Assembly: GCF_004331675.1 (NCBI RefSeq)
Contig: NZ_SJSN01000020.1
Span: 1-64,000, forward strand
Source: Pedobacter frigidisoli
Lineage (GTDB): Bacteria > Bacteroidota > Bacteroidia > Sphingobacteriales > Sphingobacteriaceae
Reading direction: 5' to 3'
Length of the DNA stretch: 64,000 bases
The notes under the pieces were generated by a model. The model searched no databases. It was not told the DNA's origin and worked only from the letters and a program-made list of their open reading frames with translations. This document shows, in pieces, positions 35,361 through 42,851 of the stretch. The stretch's first letter is position 1, and every line of letters starts with the position of its first letter. The position numbers were made by a program, and so were the translations under genes.

Positions 35361-35434
35361 TGGAGAATATCGGATTCGAACCGATCACCTCTTCACTGCC
35401 AGCGAAGCGCTCTAGCCAAATGAGCTAATCCCCC
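35361..35434 (-). tRNA. tRNA-Ala (anticodon GGC)
   Basis: A full cloverleaf on the minus strand. The acceptor stem GGGGGAT pairs with ATTCTCC, including two G-T pairs. The D arm is GCTC/GAGC, the anticodon arm CTTCG-CTGGCAG-TGAAG with anticodon GGC, and the T arm ATCGG-TTCGAAT-CCGAT. The discriminator base is A and no CCA is encoded. Its 3' end faces the integrase remnant, the usual attachment-site arrangement. Confidence 0.93.
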
Positions 35435-35442
35435 TATTTTTG

Positions 35443-35520
35443 AATGATCAATGATCAAATTTTCAATGATCAATGATCAAATTTTCAATGATCAATGATC
35501 AAATTTCAATTTTCAATAAT
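35443..35520. repeat. Tandem repeat of about 22 bp, three copies
   Basis: Units start at 35443, 35465 and 35487 and each contains two TGATCA palindromes followed by an A/T run. The third copy is one base shorter, and a degenerate fourth follows. The array sits 9 bp upstream of the tRNA-Ala gene, so it may carry regulatory or DNA-bending function, or be simple replication slippage. Confidence 0.85.
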
Positions 35521-35617
35521 CAAAGTCCAATCATCAGAACTGAAGCTCAATAATCAAAACCAAGCATCCTGCTTGTGCAGCAAAAATAGCAAATACTTTT
35601 TCTAAAGCAAATGATTA

Positions 35618-35824
35618 TTAATCTTTCAGTTTAAAAGCAAACAAAGCCATTATACTAATTACAGCCATTGCTGATGATGATGGATGATTAATAAATAAGA
35701 AAAGTACAAATGTTGCTATCAATAACATACCGAAAAACATGAGTGCTTTGGTAAATGAGCCCATGTAAAACATGGCTACAATCGCTAAAAGATATATAGG
35801 AATGATAACAATGGCTAGAAACAT
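35618..35824 (-). CDS. Small membrane protein, 68 aa
   Basis: A short ORF with ATG at 35822-35824. It is almost entirely hydrophobic with two predicted membrane helices (about 3-24 and 27-48) and a third near the C-terminus, ending in FKLKD. I recognise no family. It lies 34 bp downstream of the acetyltransferase start-to-end operon on the same strand order but is separated by the tRNA/repeat region on the other side. Probably real, as small Bacteroidota membrane proteins often are, but of unknown role. Confidence 0.5.
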   Translation of the reverse strand: MFLAIVIIPIYLLAIVAMFYMGSFTKALMFFGMLLIATFVLFLFINHPSSSAMAVISIMALFAFKLKD

Positions 35825-35858
35825 TGGCCTAAGTTAAATCCCTAATATTAAGCGCTGG

Positions 35859-36506
35859 TTAACCAGAAATTAACTCCTGCGTTTTATGGCTCAGCAATTC
35901 CTGATATTCATTAACGAATTGCGAAACATGATAACCATCCATTAAGGCATGATTTACGTGAATGGAAACCGCCATGATTTTCATGCCATTTTCTTCCCTC
36001 ACCCTACCGAAAGATATTTTCGGACAACTATCATTATGTGAGAAGTTTCGGGCGTGCGATATCGATTTAAAATTCAACCAAGGTAATGCAGAAAAATGAA
36101 TTACGTTTTCTCCCGATGATGATGGAATTAATCCGGTAGTGGTTTCCACGCTTTCAATTTCTTTTAAGGCCTCAATTCTAAAATCCTCAAAGTTTTCATG
36201 AAAATCCATATAACTGAAACCGAAAGTTCCGTTGGGGCGGTTAATGGTTGCAGAGGCATGGACCTGATCGTATTTCCAAACCTCACCATCGATAATTCTA
36301 TAGCCAAATGGCTCCACTCGATTTGCTGCCAAAAGCGATTTATGTAGGTAAAGTAAGAAGAATGAAACTCCTTTCTCTTTTGCTTCTTCGTAAGTTGAAG
36401 TGCAATCTACATCTACCGTTACACCGAAGAAAGGTTCTTCGAAAGTGCTAAAAAATTTAAAATGATCTTTTCTGATCCAAGTGTTTATATCTAATTTTTC
36501 TCTCAT
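35859..36506 (-). CDS. CAT-like acetyltransferase
   Basis: A 215-aa protein of the chloramphenicol acetyltransferase (type A) fold. The signature HxxxDG motif is SIHVNHALMDGYHVSQF, with catalytic His186 and Asp190; the earlier FFLLYLHKSLLAANRV and NGTFGFSYMDF segments fit the trimer-interface strands. The intact active site suggests acyl-CoA-dependent acetylation, but CAT-like proteins act on other small molecules too, so resistance is not implied. Its ATG overlaps the upstream HAD gene stop by 4 bp (ATGA), so the two genes are translationally coupled. Confidence 0.88.
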   Translation of the reverse strand: MREKLDINTWIRKDHFKFFSTFEEPFFGVTVDVDCTSTYEEAKEKGVSFFLLYLHKSLLAANRVEPFGYRIIDGEVWKYDQVHASATINRPNGTFGFSYMDFHENFEDFRIEALKEIESVETTTGLIPSSSGENVIHFSALPWLNFKSISHARNFSHNDSCPKISFGRVREENGMKIMAVSIHVNHALMDGYHVSQFVNEYQELLSHKTQELISG

Positions 36507-37198
36507 TCAATTAATTTTGGTAAAATATCAGCTAGATTTTCCATCTGATAAAAGTTAGGATGTTCTATAGTATGATCGATTCTTTCATGAATCCAAGTGG
36601 TGTGGAATGGAATATGAACAGCATGTCCGCCAATCGCTAAAACGGGCAACACATCCGATTTCAAGGAATTTCCGAGCATCAAAAATTCCTCAGGTTTGCA
36701 ATCTAAATGTTTAATCAGTTTCTGATAGTCGCGTTCTTGTTTATCGCTCATTATTTCGATGTGGTGGAAATAATGATCTAGTCCGGATTTTGTGAGTTTG
36801 CGTTGTTGATCTAATAAATCGCCTTTTGTAGCTACAATCAATTTATATTTTCCGTGTAAGGCTTTCAAAACCTCTTCTACCCCATCGAGCAATTCGATTG
36901 GCTTATTGAGCATTTCCTGTCCGAGTTGAATGGCACTGTTGATTACCTCTGGATTTACTTTCCCCTCGGTAATTCTTAAAACCGTTTCAATCATGCTCAA
37001 CATAAAACCCTTAATGCCATAACCATAAAGCGGCAAGTTGGCGATCTCTGTTTTCAATAACTCGGCAACAATACTGTGGTGAGGCATAAAATCTCCGAGC
37101 AAGCAGGCAAACTTCTCCTCTGTTTCGCGGAAGTAAGGTTCATTAACCCAAAGTGTATCGTCGGCGTCGAATGCGATTACGGTAATTTGATTGTTCAT
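36503..37198 (-). CDS. HAD-family hydrolase
   Basis: A 231-aa cytosolic protein. Motif I is VIAFDADDTLW (Asp nucleophile), motif II the Thr of LIVATKGD, and motif III/IV the EFLMLGNSLKSDVLPVLAIG loop; a helical cap lies between. It belongs with phosphoglycolate-phosphatase-like/YjjG-type hydrolases of small phosphorylated compounds. It is the first gene of a two-gene operon with the acetyltransferase and is divergent from the Crp/Fnr regulator. Confidence 0.9.
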   Translation of the reverse strand: MNNQITVIAFDADDTLWVNEPYFRETEEKFACLLGDFMPHHSIVAELLKTEIANLPLYGYGIKGFMLSMIETVLRITEGKVNPEVINSAIQLGQEMLNKPIELLDGVEEVLKALHGKYKLIVATKGDLLDQQRKLTKSGLDHYFHHIEIMSDKQERDYQKLIKHLDCKPEEFLMLGNSLKSDVLPVLAIGGHAVHIPFHTTWIHERIDHTIEHPNFYQMENLADILPKLIE

Positions 37199-37253
37199 TG
37201 TTATGCATTACTTTTAATGCGACAAATGTAAACCAACCTGAACAGTTAAGAAA

Positions 37254-37265
37254 GGACAATTGTCC
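37254..37265. promoter_or_regulatory. Perfect 12-bp palindrome before the Crp/Fnr gene
   Basis: GGACAATTGTCC lies 11 bp upstream of the regulator start codon and about 55 bp from the divergent HAD start. It is a perfect palindrome of the size expected for a dimeric regulator, suggesting an operator for the Crp/Fnr protein or for both divergent genes. Confidence 0.55.
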
Positions 37266-37276
37266 CGATTGAAAAT

Positions 37277-37885
37277 ATGTTACGAACAAACCTCACCTTT
37301 TTATCTTTTATTGAACGCCTTTGCGAAACAAATAATGAATCGAACATTACGCTAAGAACTTTCGCTGCAGGATTTCGATTTGTAAAACAAGGTGAAAAAA
37401 TCAGAAATATTTACATCATAAAAGATGGCATTTCTAAGTGCTTTATCTCTGAAGAGAACGGCAAGGATTTTATCATCGAGTTTTTAGGAAAAGGTGAGGT
37501 TGTGGGCGAACTAGAGGTCATTAAAAAGATCGATTGCCTATGTAATGTTGCTACCATTAGTGAAGTTACGGCGTTTGTTATCCCTGATCATATCTTTATG
37601 GCACTAACGGAGAAAAACAGCGAATTCACCAGACTCTTACTCCAAGAGTTATCTACCCGAATAATACAAACCAGTTCCAGGGCATCTTTCCAACAATTAT
37701 ACACCTTGGAATATGGGCTGTTAAAATTATTGAAGCTGCAAAGCGATGAACAAATATCCATATCCAAGGAAGACATGGCTGCCTATCTGGGCATTTCAGT
37801 AAGAAGTTTTAATAGGACCTTGCAACAAATTAAAGCTAAAAACCAAGATCAATCCTTAATCATTTTATTGGAAAGACTAGGATAA
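37277..37885 (+). CDS. Crp/Fnr-family transcriptional regulator
   Basis: A 202-aa protein: a cyclic-nucleotide-binding-like sensor domain (about 15-110; FRFVKQGEKIRNIYIIKDG, LGKGEVVGELEVI), a long dimerisation helix, and a C-terminal winged helix-turn-helix (ISKEDMAAYLGISVRSFNRT). The Arg/Ser residues that bind cAMP are not clearly conserved, so the effector is unknown. It is divergent from the HAD/acetyltransferase operon with 78 bp between starts and a perfect palindrome there. Confidence 0.9.
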   Translation: MLRTNLTFLSFIERLCETNNESNITLRTFAAGFRFVKQGEKIRNIYIIKDGISKCFISEENGKDFIIEFLGKGEVVGELEVIKKIDCLCNVATISEVTAFVIPDHIFMALTEKNSEFTRLLLQELSTRIIQTSSRASFQQLYTLEYGLLKLLKLQSDEQISISKEDMAAYLGISVRSFNRTLQQIKAKNQDQSLIILLERLG

Positions 37886-38411
37886 ATTAACTTACTAACC
37901 GCAAGCTAAAATTTTAATGGTTTGGAAAGCAGGTTCCTGTTTATATTGGTTTCGATAGTCCCGCTTGCTCCAATTCCCGATGAAAAATCGGGCGCTTTCC
38001 GTGCCATCGGGCTTAAGAACTAAGCTTACTGCTTTTGGGTTAAAGTTCAACTAGGTGGTGGATTTTTCAAGAACTGGTTGATAGTCATCCCGATGAATAC
38101 CTGCATCTTGCTCATATTCATCGGACGACTAATTGCGCAATCCTCTCCAGCTTTGAAAAGCAGACCTCTGTTAAATAAACCTGACAAAAGTGGCAGCCTC
38201 CGAGTTAGCATCTGACTATATTTTTTTATCAGAAACGCTTCTGGTTGCGCAGGTTTCTATCGGAGCTACAGCGATTGGCAAGGCTGAAGCCTCCGATAAA
38301 TCGATAAGATTCGTTTCCAAAATAAAAACATTAGAGGTTTTCCAACGTTCATCCCCTGGAAAACTTCGCAAGTATATCCGAACATTTGAAACATTAATTT
38401 GTTAAGGAATT
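37886..38411. repeat. Repeat-rich gap with several hairpins
   Basis: A 525-bp region without a supported gene. CCCGAT-GAAAA-ATCGGG forms a tight hairpin at 37976-37992, and CCGATGAATA pairs perfectly with TATTCATCGG at 38090-38124, bordered by GTC/GAC. The sequence also holds several 'ggttcctgt', 'cccgcttgctcc' and 'cggagctac' blocks that look like interspersed palindromic repeats of Sphingobacteriaceae. An ORF at 38190-38405 starts at GTG within this repeat material and is probably not real. Confidence 0.5.
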
Positions 38412-38921
38412 ATGCCCGATATCCTAATCATTAATGGTAGCGCCAGATTAAATGGAGATACTCAAAAATTCATCAATAAATTAACTGAGGGCATAGCGTG
38501 CGACCATCTGATTTTACTTGAACATTATTTTCTTCCCTACAATTACGATAATCAATATCCGCAGGAAGATCAGTTCGAAACCTTTGCAAAGGAGATTCTC
38601 TTTCATAAGCATATCATTTTTGCCACACCGGTTTATTGGTATTCAATGAGTGGACGCATGAAAAATCTATTCGATCGCCTAACAGATTGGGTTACTACGA
38701 ATAAGGATGTTGGCCGTAATCTAAAAGGCAAAACCATGAAATTGATTGCCGTAGGCACAGATGGCGAACTACCAGATGGTTTTATAACACCCTTTTCGAT
38801 GACGGCAAATTATATGGAAATGATTTTTAAAGGCCACCAGTATTTTAACTCCAACGATGCAATATCTGAAGAGGAACTTGCAGAAATAAAAAAATCTTTC
38901 TTTAGTTTTATATCAGAATAA
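38412..38921 (+). CDS. Flavodoxin-like NAD(P)H oxidoreductase
   Basis: A 169-aa protein with the NADPH-dependent FMN reductase / flavodoxin fold. The phosphate-binding loop is INGSARLNGDT, and the second FMN loop shows as FATPVYWYSMSGRMKNLFDR. A late segment LIAVGTDGELPDG fits the third loop. It would bind FMN and reduce small acceptors such as quinones or flavins. It is 47 bp upstream of the carbonic anhydrase gene, in the same direction, possibly co-transcribed. Confidence 0.88.
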   Translation: MPDILIINGSARLNGDTQKFINKLTEGIACDHLILLEHYFLPYNYDNQYPQEDQFETFAKEILFHKHIIFATPVYWYSMSGRMKNLFDRLTDWVTTNKDVGRNLKGKTMKLIAVGTDGELPDGFITPFSMTANYMEMIFKGHQYFNSNDAISEEELAEIKKSFFSFISE

Positions 38922-38968
38922 GATTTACATTTTAAACAATACACCAAATTAATTTAAAAGCATTAAAC

Positions 38969-39595
38969 ATGAATGTAGAAGACGTTTTTAAGAACAATGA
39001 AAAATGGATATCGGATAAGTTAGCGTTAAATCCAGAATATTTTACGGAACTGGCAAAAGGACAAACGCCTGAATTTTTGTATATCGGATGTTCTGATAGC
39101 CGCGTAACGGCAGAGGATTTGATGGGCATACAACCTGGTCAGGCATTTGTTCACCGCAATGTAGCCAACTTGGTCAACAACGTGGATTTAAATGTAATGA
39201 CTGTTTTAAATTATTCAGTTCGCCACTTAAAAGTAAACCATGTGGTGGTTTGTGGCCATTATAATTGTGGTGGTGTAAAAGCCGCAATGCAGCCAGCAGA
39301 CATGGGTATTCTAAATCCTTGGTTAAGAAACATTCGCGATGTATATCGAATTCATAAAGATGAGCTTAATGCCATTGAGGATGAGGGCAAACGCTACGAC
39401 AGACTAGTGGAACTTAACGTTCAAGAGCAATGTGTAAACCTACTCAAGACCGCAGCTGTGCAAGAAGCCATTACACAACGAGGCTTAACTGTTCATGGTT
39501 GGGTTTTCGATATTCGCACAGGGAAATTAATTGATTTAAAAATTGATTTCGATGGAATACTAAAAGACATTAAAGAGATTTATAATCTTTATTAG
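38969..39595 (+). CDS. Beta-carbonic anhydrase
   Basis: A 208-aa protein with the zinc ligands and catalytic pair of the beta class: CSDSR (Cys41, Asp43, Arg45) and HYNCG (His97, Cys100). The surrounding FLYIGCSDSRVTAEDLMGI and VVVCGHYNCGGVKAAM are highly typical. It interconverts CO2 and bicarbonate in the cytosol. The protein is full length and has no signal peptide. It ends just before an interspersed repeat/terminator region. Confidence 0.97.
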   Translation: MNVEDVFKNNEKWISDKLALNPEYFTELAKGQTPEFLYIGCSDSRVTAEDLMGIQPGQAFVHRNVANLVNNVDLNVMTVLNYSVRHLKVNHVVVCGHYNCGGVKAAMQPADMGILNPWLRNIRDVYRIHKDELNAIEDEGKRYDRLVELNVQEQCVNLLKTAAVQEAITQRGLTVHGWVFDIRTGKLIDLKIDFDGILKDIKEIYNLY

Positions 39596-39840
39596 TCGGA
39601 AGTCTGGGACTGGAGAAAGAAATCGAGGTCGAATGTTAGCAGCTGCAAGACTGTGAGCAGAAAAGAACGAATATTCAATCTAGACAACTAAGTGTGAACG
39701 GTCGTCACCCTGAACTTGATTTAAGGCCTTGATGGACTAGCGAAAAAATAAAAGGCCGGTGTCCGCATTTTGGATTTACCAACCCAAAATGCCGACATCG
39801 GCCATTCGGACTCTGGACTCCAGACATAGGACTACGGACT
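39594..39840. repeat. GGACT-type interspersed repeats around a terminator
   Basis: AGTCGGAAGTCTGGGACTGG at 39594 and the oppositely oriented CTCCAGACATAGGACTACGG ending near 39840 are loosely inverted copies of a 'GGACT' repeat common in this family's genomes. Between them lies the hairpin that probably terminates the kdu operon. Confidence 0.5.
39741..39803 (-). terminator. Terminator of the kduI-DUF4861-kduD operon
   Basis: A near-perfect 20-bp stem: GGCCGATGTCGGCATTTTGG pairs with the sequence at 39754-39774 (three mismatches) around a short loop. In the minus direction it is followed by TTTTATTTTTT at 39741-39752. It lies 40 bp after the kduD stop. Confidence 0.8.
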
Positions 39841-39843
39841 AAA

Positions 39844-40611
39844 TTAACGTCCCATCCAGCCGCCATCTACGGTTAAAATAGTTCCATGAACGTAATCGCT
39901 TGCCGAAGAGGCTAGGAACAAAGTCGGTCCTTTAAAATCTTCGGGTGTTCCCCATCTTCCAGCAGGTATACGCGATAAGATCGAAGTACTTCTATCTTGA
40001 TCTTCGCGTAGTGCAGAAGTATTATCTGTAGCAATATAACCTGGAGCAATTGCATTTACATTTACCCCTTTTGATGCCCATTCGTTGGCAAAAGCTTTTG
40101 TTAACGAACCGATTGCGCCTTTACTTGCTGCATACCCAGGCACTGTTATTCCACCTTGAAAAGTTAATAATGAAGCTGTGAAAATAACTTTGCCACTTCC
40201 TCTAACAATCATCTCGCGTCCGATTTCTCGAGTTAAAATAAAAGGAGCGGTTTGGTTAACTGCAATTACCTCGTCCCACATCTCATCAGGATGTTCGGCA
40301 ATTGGCTTACGTAGAATAGTCCCAGCGTTGTTAACTAAAATATCAATAACAGGATGATCTTGCTTTACTTTTGCGGCAAAGGCCAAAGTATCCTCGCGTT
40401 TACCGAAATCGCATTGATAAGCGTAAAATTTTCTTCCTATGGCCAAGACTTCTTTTTCTATTGAACTTCTTTCAAGCTCCAAACTTGCCGAAACGCCAAT
40501 AATATCGGCGCCAGCTTCAGCCAGTGCCAATGCCATGGCTTTACCAATTCCCCTTTTACAACCCGTAACTAATGCAGTTTTACCTGCCAAATCGAATATA
40601 TTTGATGACAT
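39844..40611 (-). CDS. kduD: 2-dehydro-3-deoxy-D-gluconate 5-dehydrogenase
   Basis: A 255-aa short-chain dehydrogenase. The NAD-binding TGCKRGIGKAMALALAEAGA lies at residues 16-35, NNAG at about 92-95, and the YAASK catalytic pair (Tyr, Lys) near 160. The C-terminus is GGWMGR, very typical of KduD. It reduces 2,5-diketo-3-deoxygluconate to 2-keto-3-deoxygluconate, the step after KduI, in cytosolic uronate catabolism. It is the last gene of a three-gene minus operon with DUF4861 and kduI, followed by a terminator. Confidence 0.93.
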   Translation of the reverse strand: MSSNIFDLAGKTALVTGCKRGIGKAMALALAEAGADIIGVSASLELERSSIEKEVLAIGRKFYAYQCDFGKREDTLAFAAKVKQDHPVIDILVNNAGTILRKPIAEHPDEMWDEVIAVNQTAPFILTREIGREMIVRGSGKVIFTASLLTFQGGITVPGYAASKGAIGSLTKAFANEWASKGVNVNAIAPGYIATDNTSALREDQDRSTSILSRIPAGRWGTPEDFKGPTLFLASSASDYVHGTILTVDGGWMGR

Positions 40612-40634
40612 TTTATCTAAATTTTATGTGGTTC

Positions 40635-41771
40635 TTATTTCACGCTTACTTTTAGTGGTGATTTCAATTCATTTTGAAACTTTTGCAGGTAGTTAAACCA
40701 CTCGTTTTCATTTGTAATTTCTCCTGCCTTATTCCAAGCGGCTCCTGCGTAATAAACGTAGGGAACATTGTTTTTAACTTCTGTTGTTCCGATAATCTGC
40801 TTCGCCTGAATAGCCGTTAATTTTAAGGGATTTATGGTAACCGCACCAACGCCAGTGATTCCATCTTCCCCATGAACCGGTTCCCAATAACCCAAAACTC
40901 CATTCTTATTCAATAAAAGTTTCTTTTCATTTTCATCCCTGGTTGCTAAACCTATTGCTACAGGCAAACGATTGGTGGGCGCAGCAAAATGATATAAATG
41001 CTCAATTCTGTTGAGTTGGGTACCTGCATCAATAGAAATTGTTTTGGTCACATTTACCTTGATTCCAGCGGCATTCCATTCATTGTAACTGAGTTGGAAG
41101 GTAGATCTTAGTGGTCCATTATCTAAGACTCTTGAGCTTTTATAATTTCCTGAATAACGAATACTATCCTTAACATAGGGTGCCATTCCACCAGCACCCA
41201 GAGTAAAACCTACGCTATAGTAATCTAAGCCATCTCCATGATCTTTGTGGTAATCGTTCTTTTTATAACGATCATTTACCACAAGTTTCGAAGTATTCTT
41301 AACCCAAACATCAATACCGTAAGCATCCTCGGAGGTTTTCTCTAAAGCCTTTCCATACATTCTAAAGGCAACTTTATCATTTTCCCAGGCAAAGTCATCC
41401 TTACGTTCAGGCACATATCTGGCAAAGGTTTTTGCCGCAAGGGGCTTAGCCTTGGATGCGAAAATCATCAACTTTAAACTTCCGTTGGCTTTAACAGAGA
41501 TCTGCAACAATAAATTTTGTACTTTTTTTTCCCCTTTATATTCTAGCTGATAAGGAATCTCTTTCTCCGTAGATTTATCCATGACCAAAAACTTTGCCGT
41601 ATCGATTTTTGGATCGGCAATCAGAATCTTTACCCAGGGAATAGAAACCAATACGTCCTTTCTTTCAATTGAAGAATTATTTGTAACGGAAATTATTGGG
41701 TATTTCGCTTGTCCGAACAAATGTCCAAGTGCTAATAGTACCAAGAAAATACTGCTTAAGAATTTTTTCAT
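40635..41771 (-). CDS. DUF4861 exported protein
   Basis: A 378-aa protein with signal peptide (MKKFLSSIFLVLLALGHLFG). The family is beta-rich; visible segments are KNTSKLVVNDRYKKNDYHKD, DHGDGLDYYSVGFTLGAGGM and VKVNVTKTISIDAGTQLNRI. DUF4861 proteins cluster with pectin, alginate and glycosaminoglycan degradation genes, and here sit between kduD and kduI. The fold suggests a carbohydrate-binding or lyase-like role, but the activity is not known. Confidence 0.85.
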   Translation of the reverse strand: MKKFLSSIFLVLLALGHLFGQAKYPIISVTNNSSIERKDVLVSIPWVKILIADPKIDTAKFLVMDKSTEKEIPYQLEYKGEKKVQNLLLQISVKANGSLKLMIFASKAKPLAAKTFARYVPERKDDFAWENDKVAFRMYGKALEKTSEDAYGIDVWVKNTSKLVVNDRYKKNDYHKDHGDGLDYYSVGFTLGAGGMAPYVKDSIRYSGNYKSSRVLDNGPLRSTFQLSYNEWNAAGIKVNVTKTISIDAGTQLNRIEHLYHFAAPTNRLPVAIGLATRDENEKKLLLNKNGVLGYWEPVHGEDGITGVGAVTINPLKLTAIQAKQIIGTTEVKNNVPYVYYAGAAWNKAGEITNENEWFNYLQKFQNELKSPLKVSVK

Positions 41772-41824
41772 GAATCGATTTTGAGGTTAAAGGCTAGGAC
41801 TAAAATAAAGTTTATTTAATTACG

Positions 41825-42664
41825 TTATTTCAATTCGGTAATCGCACAGTGATCCATATCGCCATAATCCAAGTTCTCACCAGCCATACCCCAAATAAAG
41901 GTATAATTGCTGGTTCCAGCGCCCGAATGAATTGACCAGTTTGGTGAAATCACTGCCTGATCATTTTGCATCCAAATATGGCGTGTTTCTTGTGGTTGTC
42001 CCATAAAATGGCAAACACTTTGTCCTTGTGGAACTTCAAAATAAAAGTATGCCTCCATCCTTCTATCATGTGTATGTGCTGGCATCGTATTCCAAACACT
42101 TCCCGATTTCAATTCAGTCATGCCCATTTGTAACTGGCAAGTTGGCAATACACTGTTTACCAAAAGTTTATTGATAATTCTGTGATTTGCCGTTTCAGGT
42201 GTACCAAGTTCTACAATTTCAGCATCAGCCTTGCTTACTTGTTTAGTTGGATAAGTATGATGTGCAGGTGCTGAGTTGAGGTATAATTTGGCAGGTTGAG
42301 CTGCATCAGCAGATTCGAAAGTTACCTCTTTGGTTCCCTTTCCAATGTATAAGGCTTCCTTATAATCCAGCTCAAAAGTTTCTCCATCCGCAGTAACAAC
42401 TGCTTTCCCACCAACATTAATCATTCCTAATTCCCTGCGTTCTAAAAAGTAGGTTGCTTTTAAATCATCAAGGTTTGGCAACGCCAATCTTCCATTTACA
42501 GGCATTGCGCCACCGACAATATATCGATCAAAATGAGATAAAGTTAAATTGACTTGATTGACCTCAAAAACGTTTTCGATTAAAAAATTTTCCCGCAAAG
42601 ATGCGGTGTCCATTTGTTTAACTTCTTTTGGGCTTTGAGCGTAACGGCTTTCGAATTTATTCAT
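41825..42664 (-). CDS. kduI: 5-dehydro-4-deoxy-D-glucuronate isomerase
   Basis: A 279-aa cupin-type isomerase. The N-terminal ESRYAQSPKEVKQMDTASLR and the metal site HTHDRRMEAYFYFEVPQG (two His and a Glu of the zinc site), plus WSIHSGAGTSNYTFIWGMAG with the third His, are characteristic of KduI. It converts the unsaturated uronate released by GH88 into 2,5-diketo-3-deoxygluconate. As first gene of the kdu operon it has its own upstream region with an inverted repeat. Confidence 0.95.
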   Translation of the reverse strand: MNKFESRYAQSPKEVKQMDTASLRENFLIENVFEVNQVNLTLSHFDRYIVGGAMPVNGRLALPNLDDLKATYFLERRELGMINVGGKAVVTADGETFELDYKEALYIGKGTKEVTFESADAAQPAKLYLNSAPAHHTYPTKQVSKADAEIVELGTPETANHRIINKLLVNSVLPTCQLQMGMTELKSGSVWNTMPAHTHDRRMEAYFYFEVPQGQSVCHFMGQPQETRHIWMQNDQAVISPNWSIHSGAGTSNYTFIWGMAGENLDYGDMDHCAITELK

Positions 42665-42683
42665 TGCTTAAAATTTGAGATGT

Positions 42684-42712
42684 GAATAAGGTTGATCAAT
42701 CAATCCTTATTC
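42684..42712. promoter_or_regulatory. Inverted repeat upstream of kduI
   Basis: GAATAAGG and CCTTATTC are exact 8-bp arms around a loop that itself contains TTGATCAA. They lie 20 bp upstream of the kduI start, and the 187-bp gap separates the kdu operon from the GH88 gene, so a separate promoter and an operator are plausible here. Confidence 0.4.
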
Positions 42713-42851
42713 GCAAATATATTTATACCGTACTTAATATTGGAATGAAAAGTCAACTTAATTGGAGATTAACGCCAAAGTCAAAATTTAAGGACCTTTT
42801 CCGAATGATTGTCCTCTCCAGCAGCCATCGCTCCAAAAGAGATTGTGCAGG

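Noticed and set aside
35146..35388. N-terminal extension of the integrase frame
   Set aside because: Runs through the 3' end of the tRNA-Ala gene (reads IGSNPIFST from the T arm), so it cannot be real coding sequence; start moved to 35145.
35443..35520. Tandem repeat as a possible CRISPR array
   Set aside because: Units are directly adjacent with no unique spacers and no cas genes are present.
35855..35866. CTGGTTAACCAG palindrome at the acetyltransferase 3' end
   Set aside because: Overlaps the stop codon and has no following T run; too short to call a terminator.
38190..38405. 71-codon plus-strand ORF
   Set aside because: Begins at GTG inside hairpin-rich repeat sequence; no recognisable pattern or start signal.
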